From assembly GCF_900313025.1 (NCBI RefSeq), contig NZ_OMPQ01000010.1, positions 1-64,000 on the forward strand: DNA of 64,000 nucleotides, in the 5' to 3' direction. Under the pieces are notes generated by a model, which did not search any database, had not been told where the DNA came from, and saw only the letters and a list, made by a program, of their open reading frames with translations. This stretch comes from Pseudophaeobacter sp. EL27. Its GTDB lineage: Bacteria; Pseudomonadota; Alphaproteobacteria; Rhodobacterales; Rhodobacteraceae. Position 1 is the first letter of the stretch. Every line of letters starts with the position of its first letter. This document shows positions 43,630 to 52,351 of the stretch, in pieces. The position numbers were made by a program, and so were the translations under genes.

Positions 43630-44868
43630 TTATTTGCGCTCGCGTGAGCGTTTCAGCAGGCGACCTATGGTGAAGGATGTGCGCGGCGCGTAGACATAGC
43701 GGGTCCGGTCTTCGAGATCCGGGACAGGGCGCGCCTGCATCCGGGTGAGGCCAAAAATGATCAGTAAGACATGACCCAAGGCGACAAAGGCAAACAAGGC
43801 CGGTGGCCCATAGCTGCTGATCAGGCTGGAGGCCACATAGGGGGCCGCGATGGCGCCGAGCGCAAAAAAGAACATCAAGGCGGCTGAGAGCTCAACCCGT
43901 TGTTCGGACGAAGCAAAATCATTGGCATGGGCCGAGGACAGCGAGAATATTGGAAAGGTGGTCAGGCCAAAGAAACCAGCCGCCAACATCACCCCTAGGG
44001 TGCCGGTCTGGCTCGCCGCCATGGTGATGCCGCAGCTTGCCACCGCTGCCACCGAAAGCCAGATTAGCACCCAGCGTCGGTCGTATTTATCGGCCAGCCA
44101 TCCCATTGGGTATTGCGCCAATGCGCCGCCCAAAACAAAGGAGGCGAGGAAAAAAGCAATTTGGTCAATCTCCAGGCCGACTTCCTGGCCATAGATTGGT
44201 CCGACCATACGAAACGAGGCGGAGCTGAGCGCTGCAATGGTAACGCCAACTACGGCCAGCGGCGAGCAGTGCCAGGCCAGCTTGGGGCGCAGGCGCGGCG
44301 CAGCAGGTGTTTCCGGCTGGCTGGCACGGGTCAGGGTAAGCGGCAGCAATGCGGCACAGCACAGCAGCGCCAGCATGTTGTAAGAGACATAATAGGCTGG
44401 AGGCAGCACCGCGATAAACAGCTGCGCACCGAGTGAACCGCCCATGTCCACCAACCGATAGGTCCCCATGGCGCGACCGCGTGTCTCGTTGGTGACCTTG
44501 GCATTGAGCCAGGCTTCGATCACCGTATAGGCACCGGCCACACAGACCCCGGTTGCGATCCGCATGACAGCCCAGGCATAGGGGTCGTTGGTCAAAGTAT
44601 GGCCAATCAGCCCCATGGCGCCGAGCGCCGTGCAAACGGCAAAGGTACGCGAATGGCCGATAGTGCCCAACAGGCGTGGGGCCCACCAGCAGCCAATAAA
44701 GAAGCCCAGAAAATGCGCCGAGCCCAACAGGCCGATCTGTTCTTTGCTAAACCCTAGGGCAAAGCCCGAGAGCGCATCGAGTGGGCCGACACCTCCGGTT
44801 GAAAATTGCAACAGCACCACAGAGAGGAACAGGGCGGCAAAGGAGATGATCATACGCATGATTGGCAC
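43630..44868 (-). CDS. Major facilitator superfamily transporter (YcaD/CsbX-like)
   Basis: 412 residues with about 12 membrane helices. LLGSAHFLGFFIGCWWAPRLL in the first half, GTYRLVDMGGSLGAQLFI, and the loop 8-9 motif GWLADKYDRRWVL mark an MFS permease related to the YcaD/YfkF group. Substrate unknown. Convergent with flotillin; the start is followed upstream by a 72-base gap to the YceI gene, so the two leftward genes may share transcription. Confidence 0.9.
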   Translation of the reverse strand: MPIMRMIISFAALFLSVVLLQFSTGGVGPLDALSGFALGFSKEQIGLLGSAHFLGFFIGCWWAPRLLGTIGHSRTFAVCTALGAMGLIGHTLTNDPYAWAVMRIATGVCVAGAYTVIEAWLNAKVTNETRGRAMGTYRLVDMGGSLGAQLFIAVLPPAYYVSYNMLALLCCAALLPLTLTRASQPETPAAPRLRPKLAWHCSPLAVVGVTIAALSSASFRMVGPIYGQEVGLEIDQIAFFLASFVLGGALAQYPMGWLADKYDRRWVLIWLSVAAVASCGITMAASQTGTLGVMLAAGFFGLTTFPIFSLSSAHANDFASSEQRVELSAALMFFFALGAIAAPYVASSLISSYGPPALFAFVALGHVLLIIFGLTRMQARPVPDLEDRTRYVYAPRTSFTIGRLLKRSRERK

Positions 44869-44940
44869 TCAATGCTCTAAGCCGGAGAGGGGCAAGAGGT
44901 TTTTCGACGTAAATGTCGCTTCCAGCGTGTTGCCGGTGTT

Positions 44941-45546
44941 TTATGTCATTTGCCGGAGGCTGGCATGAATGTCCAGGCGCACCCTATCTCCGACCAATCC
45001 GGCATAGCCGGAGGCGCCAAAGGCTGCACGGCTGAGGCTGCCGCGTAGGGTGAAATCCAGACGGCTGAGATCATCTACGGCGCTGCCCGGGCGACGATAA
45101 AGCGCGACCGCCAGAGATAGAGGCCGTGTAACCCCGCGCAGGGTGAGATCGCCTATCATCTCGGCGCCATTGGACAGGCGCCCCTCGGCGCTCAAGAGGA
45201 CGCGCCGGGTGGCAAAACTGATGGTGGGAAACTTTTCAACATTGAGAACCTCCGGGCTGGTCATAGCCCGGGTGGCAAAGATCAACCCGGTTTTGGCAGC
45301 GCTGGCATCCAGAGAGACAGAAACGCGGGTGGTGGCGAGTCGTTTTGGGTTCAGTGCGATTTGCGAGCGCAGAATTGGCATCGTGCCATTTTGCCAAAAC
45401 CCATTGAGCTGAAATCCGAATTTCACCTTGGTAGAGGCGAGATCCAGCACGTAGCCCAGGCTTTGGCTCGGGCTTGCAGCCGTAGCTAACCCTGTGCTCC
45501 CGACAAGGCTGATCAAGCCCAAAAGAGTTTGGCGTCGTGAAAGCAT
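44941..45546 (-). CDS. YceI-family periplasmic lipocalin-like protein
   Basis: 201 residues; MLSRRQTLLGLISLVGSTGLATA is a signal peptide with SRRQ, possibly Tat-dependent. YceI fold elements: YVLDLASTKVKFGFQLNGF, ISFATRRVLLS, IGDLTLRGVTRPLSLAVALY and a C-terminal GDRVRLDIHASL. The family binds isoprenoid quinones or other lipids in a beta-barrel; the role here is unknown. Single gene in its orientation upstream of the MFS transporter. Confidence 0.9.
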   Translation of the reverse strand: MLSRRQTLLGLISLVGSTGLATAASPSQSLGYVLDLASTKVKFGFQLNGFWQNGTMPILRSQIALNPKRLATTRVSVSLDASAAKTGLIFATRAMTSPEVLNVEKFPTISFATRRVLLSAEGRLSNGAEMIGDLTLRGVTRPLSLAVALYRRPGSAVDDLSRLDFTLRGSLSRAAFGASGYAGLVGDRVRLDIHASLRQMT

Positions 45547-45650
45547 GGTCGCGCCCCTGCTGTATCTGGCTGCGGAGATCTCGCGGCCCTGCAGAAGCTT
45601 AGGCTGATACTGCCATCCGCACTAGGAGGAGATTGATCACTTTTAGTTTT

Positions 45651-45677
45651 CCCTGCCTCTTGCCGCAAGAGGCAGGG
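45651..45677. terminator. Strong hairpin in the YceI-rhodanese gap
   Basis: CCCTGCCTCTTG pairs exactly with CAAGAGGCAGGG around a 3-base loop (12-bp stem). On the minus strand it is followed by AAAACTAAAAG, on the plus strand by GGGCG, so it would end minus-strand transcripts from the rhodanese gene only weakly. The rest of this 276-base gap shows nothing else. Confidence 0.6.
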
Positions 45678-45822
45678 GGCGCGGGGCCTGTTGGTCTGGG
45701 TGGGGCCGTGGCGAGCGAGCTGGTGCGCCGACGGGGGCTTGGTATGGATTGCTCTCTTTTTGGGCCTAACTCCCGCGTTTGATTTACAGGCTGCAAATTT
45801 GTGAGCCACCCCGGGCAGTTAT

Positions 45823-46224
45823 TCAGCTGGTGCGTGGCACAATGGCGCCGCCAGCCTTTTCCCAGGCGGTGAAGCCGCCCTCCAGATGCATCACCGGCGC
45901 CATGCCCATCTCCATGGCAATCTTGGCACTCAAGGCCGAGCGCCAGGCGCTGGCGCAGTAGAAGACATAGGTCTTGTCCTGATTAAAAACGGGCTTGTGA
46001 TAGGGGCTGTCGGGATCGATCCAGAACTCCAGCATGCCGCGCGGGCAGGAGAAGGCACCGGGGATCAGCCCAGTGCGCTGCAACTCGCGGATGTCACGCA
46101 GATCGACAAAGACGTAAGACGGATCCTGCGCCTTTTCTTTGGCCTCGTCGATGGACAGGGTGGTGACCGTTTCATTGGCCTCGGCGAGGAGGGCCTTGAC
46201 GCCCTTGGTGATAGTCTGCGCCAT
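45823..46224 (-). CDS. Single-domain rhodanese-like protein
   Basis: 133 residues from ATG 46224 with GGGAG 8 bases upstream. One rhodanese homology domain: YVFVDLRDIRELQRTGLIPG, SCPRGMLEFWIDP, and the active-site loop YVFYCASAWRSALSA with the persulfide Cys, ending MHLEGGFTAWEKAGG. It would transfer sulfane sulfur to an acceptor or bind oxyanions. No sulfur-metabolism genes adjoin it. Confidence 0.9.
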   Translation of the reverse strand: MAQTITKGVKALLAEANETVTTLSIDEAKEKAQDPSYVFVDLRDIRELQRTGLIPGAFSCPRGMLEFWIDPDSPYHKPVFNQDKTYVFYCASAWRSALSAKIAMEMGMAPVMHLEGGFTAWEKAGGAIVPRTS

Positions 46225-46380
46225 AAAGAGCACTCCCTAGGTTTGCTGTGGTGCTGTGTGTTTACCGGTAAGCTCTCGCATTCCGCAGGCAAGTACAAGC
46301 AGGACTGGTGGGAACTTGCACCCAGATTATGGGAGGGTAAGGTCGCAACCGGAAAAAACGGCCAAACTGTTAGGATAACC

Positions 46381-46392
46381 GTCTGGCCAGAC
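46381..46392. promoter_or_regulatory. Perfect 12-bp palindrome upstream of the aldo/keto reductase gene
   Basis: GTCTGGCCAGAC, with a near match extending to ACCGTCTGGCCAGACCGT (46378-46395). It is 41 bases before the AKR start and downstream of the AACTGTTAGGATAAC stretch that could hold promoter elements. Possible operator; the regulator is unknown. Confidence 0.35.
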
Positions 46393-46432
46393 CGTCGGAG
46401 CGATCGGCGGCTGAGAAATGAAGGAACGCGCG

Positions 46433-47476
46433 ATGAAGATGAACCCCTTGGGACGCACCGGGATGCAGGTGTCAGAACTGTGCCTTGGCACCATGACCTT
46501 TGGCACCCAGACACCGGAAGCAGATGCCCATGTGCAGATTGACTATGCGCTGGCAGCGGGGGTGAATTTCATCGACACCGCCGAGATGTATCCGGTGAAC
46601 CCGGTGCGGGCAGAAACCACCGGGCGCAGCGAAGAAATCCTGGGTACCTGGCACAAAAAGACCGGACGGCGGGGCGACTATATTCTGGCCACCAAACACT
46701 CGGGCGAGGGGCTGGCGGCAGTGCGGGAGGGCGCGCCGATTTCCTCCCAGACCATCGCCAGCACCGTTGAAGGGTCGCTGAAGCGGTTGCAGACGGATTA
46801 CATCGACCTCTACCAGTTCCACTGGCCCAATCGCGGCAGCTATATGTTTCGCAAAAATTGGGATTATGATCCCTCAAGCCAGAACCGGGAAGAGACCCTG
46901 GACAATATGCGCGACTGTCTGGAGGCGCTGCAGGGGCAGGTCGATAAGGGCAATATCCGCGCCTTTGGTCTGAGCAATGAAAGCGCCTGGGGCACGGCGC
47001 AATGGCTGCGACTGGCCGAGGAGGGGCAGGGGCCCAGAGTGGCGTCGATCCAGAATGAGTATTCGCTGATTTGCCGGATGTATGACACCGACCTAGCCGA
47101 GCTGAGCGTCAATGAGGAGGTGGGGCTATTGGCCTTTTCACCGCTGGGCACGGGGTTGTTGACGGGCAAGTATCAGGAGGGCGCAGTGCCGGAAGGGTCG
47201 CGTAAATCCATCGTGCCTGAGCTGGGCGGGCGCCATTCCCCACGGGTCTACGGCGCGGTAGCGGCCTATTTGGAGATCGCGCAACGTCACGGGTTGGACC
47301 CGGTACATATGGCCCTGGCCTGGTGCCGCACCCGGCCCTTTATGGCCAGTGCGATCTTTGGCGCGACAACGCAAGCCCAATTGGAACATGCGCTGAAATC
47401 GGCTGAGCTGGATCTGTCTGCCGAGGTGCTGGCAGAGATCAACCAGGCCCATCGCGCCCATCCGATGCCCTATTGA
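46433..47476 (+). CDS. Aldo/keto reductase (Tas-like)
   Basis: 347 residues from ATG 46433 with AAGGAA 8 bases upstream; 46418 and 46439 are other in-frame ATGs. (beta/alpha)8 NADPH-dependent reductase: NPLGRTGMQVSELCLGTMTF, catalytic FIDTAEMYPVNPV (Asp, Tyr), LATKHSG (Lys in place), YIDLYQFHWPNR (His) and the C-terminal NADPH segment SAIFGATTQAQLEHAL. The length and VNPV insert match Tas-type enzymes. Substrate unknown. Monocistronic. Confidence 0.93.
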   Translation: MKMNPLGRTGMQVSELCLGTMTFGTQTPEADAHVQIDYALAAGVNFIDTAEMYPVNPVRAETTGRSEEILGTWHKKTGRRGDYILATKHSGEGLAAVREGAPISSQTIASTVEGSLKRLQTDYIDLYQFHWPNRGSYMFRKNWDYDPSSQNREETLDNMRDCLEALQGQVDKGNIRAFGLSNESAWGTAQWLRLAEEGQGPRVASIQNEYSLICRMYDTDLAELSVNEEVGLLAFSPLGTGLLTGKYQEGAVPEGSRKSIVPELGGRHSPRVYGAVAAYLEIAQRHGLDPVHMALAWCRTRPFMASAIFGATTQAQLEHALKSAELDLSAEVLAEINQAHRAHPMPY

Positions 47477-47586
47477 TGGGGGAGGAGGAGCTCCCGCCTG
47501 CGCCAGATGCATTAAAATGCCTCTTTGCAGTTGGGCCCGGCGCCGCGCTACGCGCGGCGCAAGAAAAAGGAAGAGACTGCTGAGAA

Positions 47587-47618
47587 GCCGCTCAGGGGCA
47601 GAGCTGCCTCTGAGCGGC
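47587..47618. terminator. Hairpin between the aldo/keto reductase and the GlxA-type regulator genes
   Basis: GCCGCTCAG pairs with CTGAGCGGC, and the inner GGCAG with CTGCC, between two convergent genes. No T-run. The surrounding 238-base gap also has AGGGTTTACCC-type and GGCCGC short palindromes but no gene. Confidence 0.5.
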
Positions 47619-47714
47619 CAGCTCAAGTCTAATCCCACAGGCTCCACCTCAAGGGTAAACCCTGCTGCGCAGGGCCGCGAGGCGGCCCTTGACCCGGCGC
47701 CTGCCGGGTGAAGG

Positions 47715-48752
47715 TCAATGGGTGGTGGGGCGCGGCGTTTCGGGGCGGGACTGTCCCGAGCTGCCAAAGCTGGCCTTGTCTGGGGTATTGCGGGCCTGAC
47801 GCAGCTCTCGTGCCGAGGTGCCATGGGCCACACGGAAGGCGCGGGCAAAGCTGGAGGGCGAGGTGAACCCTGTCGCCAAGCCCACCTCCATCAGGGACAG
47901 ATCGGTGTCGCTGACCAGGCGGCGGGCTTCTGCCAGGCGCAGGTGCAGATAGTGGTCCTGCGGCGTGGTCCCCAGACGCAGGCGGAACTGCTGTTGCAGG
48001 CTGCGCGGGCTGGTGCCCAGACGTTCGGCAATTTTGCTCAGGGTGAGCGGCTCATCCAGAGCGGATTCCATCAGCGCATTGGCCTTGGCTGTCAGGGCGT
48101 TGTGCTTATGCCCCCCAAGGCGGCTTTGGGGCCGTGTCGGAGCCGCAGGGCCGTCATAGAGGAACAGGCCGGCAACCCGAGCGGCAAAGCCGGCCCCGTG
48201 GCGGCAGCTGATGATATGCAACATCATCTCAATCGCCGGGGTGGCGCCACCGGATGTCAGGCGTTCCTCCGAGACGGTGAAACGGTCATTGCGGCAGTCT
48301 ACCTCAGGGAAACGATTGGCAAAGTTCTCCAGATCTTCCCAGTGGGTGGTGGCTGGATGGCCCTGCAACAGGCCGGCCTCTGCCATCAGCCAGGGGCCGC
48401 CATCAATGCCGGCAATGGTGGTGCCTTTGGCAGCGATACGACGCAGACCTGCCAGCAGGCTTGGGGTGGCCTGGCGGGCCAGCTGGAAGCCGGCCACCAC
48501 GATCAGGAGCTCGCAGTCTTCAAGGCGGGCCAGCGGAAAGCCGGGCACGGTGAGGCCGCTGGTGAGCATTGGCTGCTCCTCGGTGGCGCTGACATAGTCC
48601 CAGTCAAAGACGCAGCGCCCGGCCAGCCGGTTGGCGGCGCGCATCGGATCGACGGCGGCCGCAAAAGAGAGCGTGTTGCATTCATCAAGCACCAGCACCG
48701 CTGTTTTCAGCGGGCGATGTTCGGGTTGCAGGATGTTTTTTGCGGATTTCAT
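47715..48752 (-). CDS. GlxA/CdhR-type AraC-family regulator of carnitine catabolism
   Basis: 345 residues from ATG 48752; the open extension to 49016 overlaps the BKACE gene. The N-terminal DJ-1/PfpI-like domain (TAVLVLDECNTLSFAAAVDP, LLIVVAGFQ, GIDGGPWLMAEAGLL) is followed by an AraC helix-turn-helix pair (LTLSKIAERLGTSPRSLQQQF, MEVGLATGFTSPSSFARAF). The architecture and position beside carnitine-dehydrogenase and BKACE genes match CdhR, which activates carnitine genes in Pseudomonas. Divergent from the catabolic genes across a 133-base region. Confidence 0.88.
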   Translation of the reverse strand: MKSAKNILQPEHRPLKTAVLVLDECNTLSFAAAVDPMRAANRLAGRCVFDWDYVSATEEQPMLTSGLTVPGFPLARLEDCELLIVVAGFQLARQATPSLLAGLRRIAAKGTTIAGIDGGPWLMAEAGLLQGHPATTHWEDLENFANRFPEVDCRNDRFTVSEERLTSGGATPAIEMMLHIISCRHGAGFAARVAGLFLYDGPAAPTRPQSRLGGHKHNALTAKANALMESALDEPLTLSKIAERLGTSPRSLQQQFRLRLGTTPQDHYLHLRLAEARRLVSDTDLSLMEVGLATGFTSPSSFARAFRVAHGTSARELRQARNTPDKASFGSSGQSRPETPRPTTH

Positions 48753-48885
48753 CAACTTCGATTCGCTTGGTGTAAACTGTCTGTGCAAAGGCTGAGGCAG
48801 ACTAGGCTTTGAAGCAAACAGGAATCTGGGGAAGAGCTTGGGGATAACTCTAGGCAAAACCCTGTACATTGCGGGGAAAACCAAA

Positions 48886-49803
48886 ATGCCTCTGAATATG
48901 AACAAAAACGTCTTTATCACCTGTGCCGTGACCGGCTCTGGCGGCAGCCAGGATCGCAGCCCGCACGTGCCGCGTTCGCCCCAGCAAATCGCTGAAAGCG
49001 CGATCGCTGCGGCCAAGGCTGGCGCTGCTGTGGTGCATTGCCATGTGCGCGACCCCGAGACAGGCGCGCCTTCGCGCGATCTGGCGCTTTACCGTGAAGT
49101 GACCGACCGCATTCGCGACAGCGATACTGATGTGGTGCTGAACCTGACCGCCGGCATGGGCGGCGATATGGTGTTTGGTGATGTTGAGAACCCGCTGCCG
49201 GTCAATGAGGCCGGGACTGATATGATCGGCGCCACTGCGCGGATGGCCCATATCGCCGAATGCCTGCCAGAGATCTGCACGCTGGACTGCGGCACCATGA
49301 ACTTTGCCGAAGCCGATTATGTGATGACCAACACGCCTGGCATGCTGCGCGCTATGGGCCAGATGATGGCGGATCTGGGCGTGAAGCCCGAGATTGAGGC
49401 CTTTGACACTGGCCATCTTTGGTTTGCCAAAGAGCTGGAAAAAGAGGGCATCCTGCAAAGTCCTGCTTTGGTGCAGCTCTGCATGGGAGTGCCATGGGGC
49501 GCGCCAAATGATCTCAATACATTCATGGCCATGGTCAACAATGTGCCGACGAGCTGGAACTGGTCGGCCTTTTCCTTGGGGCGGGATCAAATGGCCTATG
49601 TGGCGGCAGCAATCCTGGCAGGTGGCAATGTGCGGGTTGGGCTTGAGGACAATCTCTGGCTCGATAAGGGCGTGCTGGCCGAGAACTACCAGCTGGTAGA
49701 ACGCGCTGGCACCATCATTGAGAACATGGGCGGCAAGCTGATGGGGCCGGAAGAGGTGCGCGCGCAGCTGGGCCTGACCAAACGCGCACCCGTCGCGAAG
49801 TAA
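48886..49803 (+). CDS. BKACE-family (DUF849) dehydrocarnitine cleavage enzyme
   Basis: 305 residues from ATG 48886; ATG 48898 is an alternative. Zn-binding TIM barrel: VFITCAVTGSGGSQDRSPHV at the N-terminus, HCHVRDPETGAPSRD (two metal His), NLTAGMGGD, EAFDTGHLWFAKEL and AAAILAGGNVRVGLEDN. BKACE enzymes condense beta-keto acids with acetyl-CoA. Next to L-carnitine dehydrogenase the expected reaction is 3-dehydrocarnitine plus acetyl-CoA giving betainyl-CoA and acetoacetate. A strong hairpin follows the stop. Confidence 0.88.
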   Translation: MPLNMNKNVFITCAVTGSGGSQDRSPHVPRSPQQIAESAIAAAKAGAAVVHCHVRDPETGAPSRDLALYREVTDRIRDSDTDVVLNLTAGMGGDMVFGDVENPLPVNEAGTDMIGATARMAHIAECLPEICTLDCGTMNFAEADYVMTNTPGMLRAMGQMMADLGVKPEIEAFDTGHLWFAKELEKEGILQSPALVQLCMGVPWGAPNDLNTFMAMVNNVPTSWNWSAFSLGRDQMAYVAAAILAGGNVRVGLEDNLWLDKGVLAENYQLVERAGTIIENMGGKLMGPEEVRAQLGLTKRAPVAK

Positions 49804-49810
49804 ACAGACG

Positions 49811-49840
49811 GCAATGGGGAGCATATGTGCTCCCCATTGC
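49811..49840. terminator. Perfect hairpin after the BKACE gene
   Basis: 13-bp arms (GCAATGGGGAGCA and its complement) with a 4-base TATG loop. No T-run directly after it. It lies between BKACE and the dehydrogenase gene, so it may trim or balance expression between them. Confidence 0.65.
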
Positions 49841-49924
49841 AACGCCTGTGCAGCACGTGTGGACAGACCAAGTGGTGTTTTGACAAAGATAAAGAGGGCT
49901 GGGCCCGGCCCGGGGAGGAAGCAA

Positions 49925-49954
49925 AGCGCCCTCCCGTGGGGAGGGTCGGGCGCT
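49925..49954. repeat. REP-like palindromic element (copy of 28327-28356)
   Basis: 30 bases with the AGCGCCCTCCC ... GGGCGCT pattern. Differs from the minus-strand reading of 28327-28356 at two positions and shares its ends with 25697-25724. Located 44 bases before the carnitine dehydrogenase start. Confidence 0.7.
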
Positions 49955-49997
49955 GCCCGTGCAGATGCACGGGGCAATCGCAAGTGGAAATGAATTC

Positions 49998-51470
49998 ATG
50001 AAAACAGCAGCAATCATCGGTGGCGGTGTTATTGGCGGCGGCTGGGCCGCGCGGTTCTTGCTCAATGGCTGGGATGTGCGGGTTTTTGACCCCGATCCCG
50101 AGGCCGAGCGCAAAATCGGCGAGGTGTTGGACAATGCGCGGCGTTCCTTGCCGGGGCTTGGCAATGTGGCCTTGCCGGCAGAGGGAAACCTCAGCTTTCA
50201 CGCCAGCCTGGCCGAGGCTGTGTCGGGTGCGGATTGGATTCAGGAAAGCGTACCAGAGCGGCTGGATCTGAAGCAGAAGGTCTATGCCGATCTTGAAAAA
50301 CACTGCGATGCGGATGCGGTGATCGGCTCTTCCACCTCGGGCTTCAAGCCTTCCGAGCTACAGCAGGGGCGGGGCAATGCGGGCCAGATCGTGGTGGCGC
50401 ATCCCTTTAACCCGGTTTATCTGCTGCCGCTGGCCGAGGTCGTCACCACTGCCGCCAATTCCGAACTGGTGATCGCGCGCAGCAAAGAGATCCTGACAGG
50501 CATTGGCATGTTCCCGCTGCATCTGAAGAACGAGATCGACGCCCATGTGGCGGATCGCTTCCTTGAGGCGGTCTGGCGTGAGGCGCTTTGGCTGGTCAAG
50601 GATGGCATCGCCACCACCGAGGAAATTGACAATGCCATTCGCTATGGCTTTGGCATTCGCTGGGCGCAGATGGGTCTGTTCGACACCTACCGCGTGGCGG
50701 GCGGTGAAGCGGGCATGAAGCATTTCATGGCGCAGTTTGGCCCCTGCCTTACCTCGCCTTGGACCAAGCTGATGGATGTGCCGGAGTTCACTGATGAGCT
50801 GGTGGATCTGATTGCGGGCCAATCGGATGCGCAGTCCGGGCATTTGTCGATCCGCGAGATGGAGCGTATTCGCGATGACAATCTGGTGGGGATGATGCGG
50901 GCGCTGGGGGCCAATGATTGGGGCACCGGTGCGCTGCAAAACGCCCATGACAAAAGCCTGGAAGACGGGGCGGGACTGGTCAATTCCATTGCAGAGTTGA
51001 CTGACCTGAGCCAGCCGGTGCTGACCCAGAGCCGTATCGTGCCGCTGGATTGGACGGATTATAACGGCCATATGACCGAGAGCCGCTACCTGGATGCCTT
51101 TGCCCAGTCGACCGACCGGTTGATGGCGGTGATTGGCTGTGACGCCGAATACATTGCCAATGGTGGCAGCTATTTTACTGCTGAAACCCATATCCGCCAT
51201 ATTGATGAGGTGCATGCCGGCCAGCCTATTCAGATCAGAACTCGAGTGATCATGGGAGCAGGCAAGAAGATGCATCTCTGGCATGAAATGTATGAAGGGG
51301 AGCGGCTGCTGGCCACTGGCGAGCATATGTTGTTGCATGTGGATCTGAAAACCCGCCGCTCGGCACCGCCTGCGGCGCATATTGAGGCCAATCTGGTGAA
51401 ACTGGCCGAAGCGCATGCCGCGCTGGAGGCGCCAGAAGGGCTGGGTCGGGCCATCGGAGCACCAAGATGA
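49998..51470 (+). CDS. L-carnitine dehydrogenase fused to a betainyl-CoA thioesterase-like domain
   Basis: 490 residues from ATG 49998 with GGAA 8-9 bases upstream. Residues 1-~315 are a 3-hydroxyacyl-CoA-dehydrogenase-type NAD enzyme: AAIIGGGVIGGGWAARFLLN, IGSSTSGFKPSEL, VAHPFNPVYLLPLAEVV and the C-terminal RYGFGIRWAQMGLFDTYRVA. Residues ~340-470 are a hot-dog thioesterase (VPLDWTDYNGHMTESRYL, HLWHEMYEGERLLATGEHML). The first half would oxidise L-carnitine to 3-dehydrocarnitine, the second hydrolyse betainyl-CoA to glycine betaine, the two steps on either side of BKACE. The stop overlaps the SDR start. Confidence 0.9.
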   Translation: MKTAAIIGGGVIGGGWAARFLLNGWDVRVFDPDPEAERKIGEVLDNARRSLPGLGNVALPAEGNLSFHASLAEAVSGADWIQESVPERLDLKQKVYADLEKHCDADAVIGSSTSGFKPSELQQGRGNAGQIVVAHPFNPVYLLPLAEVVTTAANSELVIARSKEILTGIGMFPLHLKNEIDAHVADRFLEAVWREALWLVKDGIATTEEIDNAIRYGFGIRWAQMGLFDTYRVAGGEAGMKHFMAQFGPCLTSPWTKLMDVPEFTDELVDLIAGQSDAQSGHLSIREMERIRDDNLVGMMRALGANDWGTGALQNAHDKSLEDGAGLVNSIAELTDLSQPVLTQSRIVPLDWTDYNGHMTESRYLDAFAQSTDRLMAVIGCDAEYIANGGSYFTAETHIRHIDEVHAGQPIQIRTRVIMGAGKKMHLWHEMYEGERLLATGEHMLLHVDLKTRRSAPPAAHIEANLVKLAEAHAALEAPEGLGRAIGAPR

Positions 51471-52237
51471 GCACTGCGTCAAAACGGGTTCTGATCACCG
51501 CAGGTGGCTCCGGGATTGGCCGCGCCATGGCCGAGGGGTTTGCCGCGGCAGGGTTTGAGGTCTGGGTTACCGATCTCAATCCCGAAACCGTGGCCAATCT
51601 GCCTGAGGGCTGGCGTGGCACAGTCGCCAATGCGGCCGATGAAGCATCCGTGCAGGCGCTGTTTGCGGAGATCGCAGAGCACTGGGGCGGCCTGGAGGTG
51701 CTTTGCGCCAATGCCGGCATTGCCGGGCCCACGGCTTTGGTTGAGGATGTCGCTCTGGACGATTGGCGCTCTTGTGTCAGCGTCAATCTGGAGGGGGCAT
51801 TTTTGGCCGCAAAATATGCCACCCCGATGATGAAGGCAGCCAAGGCCGGGTCAATCATTGTGACCTCTTCAACGGCGGGGCAGTACGGCTATCCAAACCG
51901 GGCGCCCTATGCAGCCGCCAAATGGGCCATGGTGGGGCTGACCAAAACCCTGGCGATGGAGCTGGGCCCCTTTGGCATTCGCGCCAATGTGATCTGTCCT
52001 GGCGCGGTGGAAGGCCCTCGTATGGAGGGGGTTTTGGAGCGTGAAGCCGCAGCCAAGGGTATGACCCGGGATCAGGTCTACGAGGGCTATGCCTCTGGCA
52101 CCTCGATGCGCAGCTTTGTTGAGGCACGGGATATCGCCAATATGGCGGTGTTCCTGGGCTCTGATGCGGCACGACTGGTTTCAGGCCAGGTGATTGCGGT
52201 GGATGGCCATACGGAGAACCCGGATCCCAAAATTTAG
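51467..52237 (+). CDS. Short-chain dehydrogenase/reductase in the carnitine operon
   Basis: 256 residues. SDR motifs: RVLITAGGSGIGRAMAEGFA (NAD site TGxxxGxG variant), LCANAGIAGP (NAG), SIIVTSSTAGQYG (Ser), APYAAAKWAMVGL (YxxxK) and NVICPGAVEGPRMEG. The start overlaps the carnitine dehydrogenase stop as ATGA. The usual L-carnitine route needs no second dehydrogenase, so oxidation of D-carnitine, 3-hydroxybutyrate from acetoacetate, or another trimethylammonium alcohol are candidate roles. A 17-bp hairpin follows. Confidence 0.88.
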   Translation: MSTASKRVLITAGGSGIGRAMAEGFAAAGFEVWVTDLNPETVANLPEGWRGTVANAADEASVQALFAEIAEHWGGLEVLCANAGIAGPTALVEDVALDDWRSCVSVNLEGAFLAAKYATPMMKAAKAGSIIVTSSTAGQYGYPNRAPYAAAKWAMVGLTKTLAMELGPFGIRANVICPGAVEGPRMEGVLEREAAAKGMTRDQVYEGYASGTSMRSFVEARDIANMAVFLGSDAARLVSGQVIAVDGHTENPDPKI

Positions 52238-52252
52238 GGTCGGGTGAAACTT

Positions 52253-52290
52253 GCTCAGGCTCAAGCCGTTGCCACGGCTTGAGCCTGAGC
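52253..52290. terminator. Very stable hairpin at the end of the carnitine operon
   Basis: 17-bp perfect arms (GCTCAGGCTCAAGCCGT and its complement) with a 4-base loop, between the SDR and the convergent XRE gene. There is no T-run, but the stem is long enough to protect or end both transcripts. Confidence 0.7.
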
Positions 52291-52351
52291 GGTGCGCTGG
52301 CGCGCACCTGACGCAGGGCGCATCGGTACGCTGCAGAACGCCAACCCGGCG

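Noticed and set aside
47718-48812. 364-residue plus-strand frame opposite the GlxA-type regulator
   Set aside because: The minus strand carries a clear DJ-1/PfpI plus AraC architecture. The plus frame has no motif.
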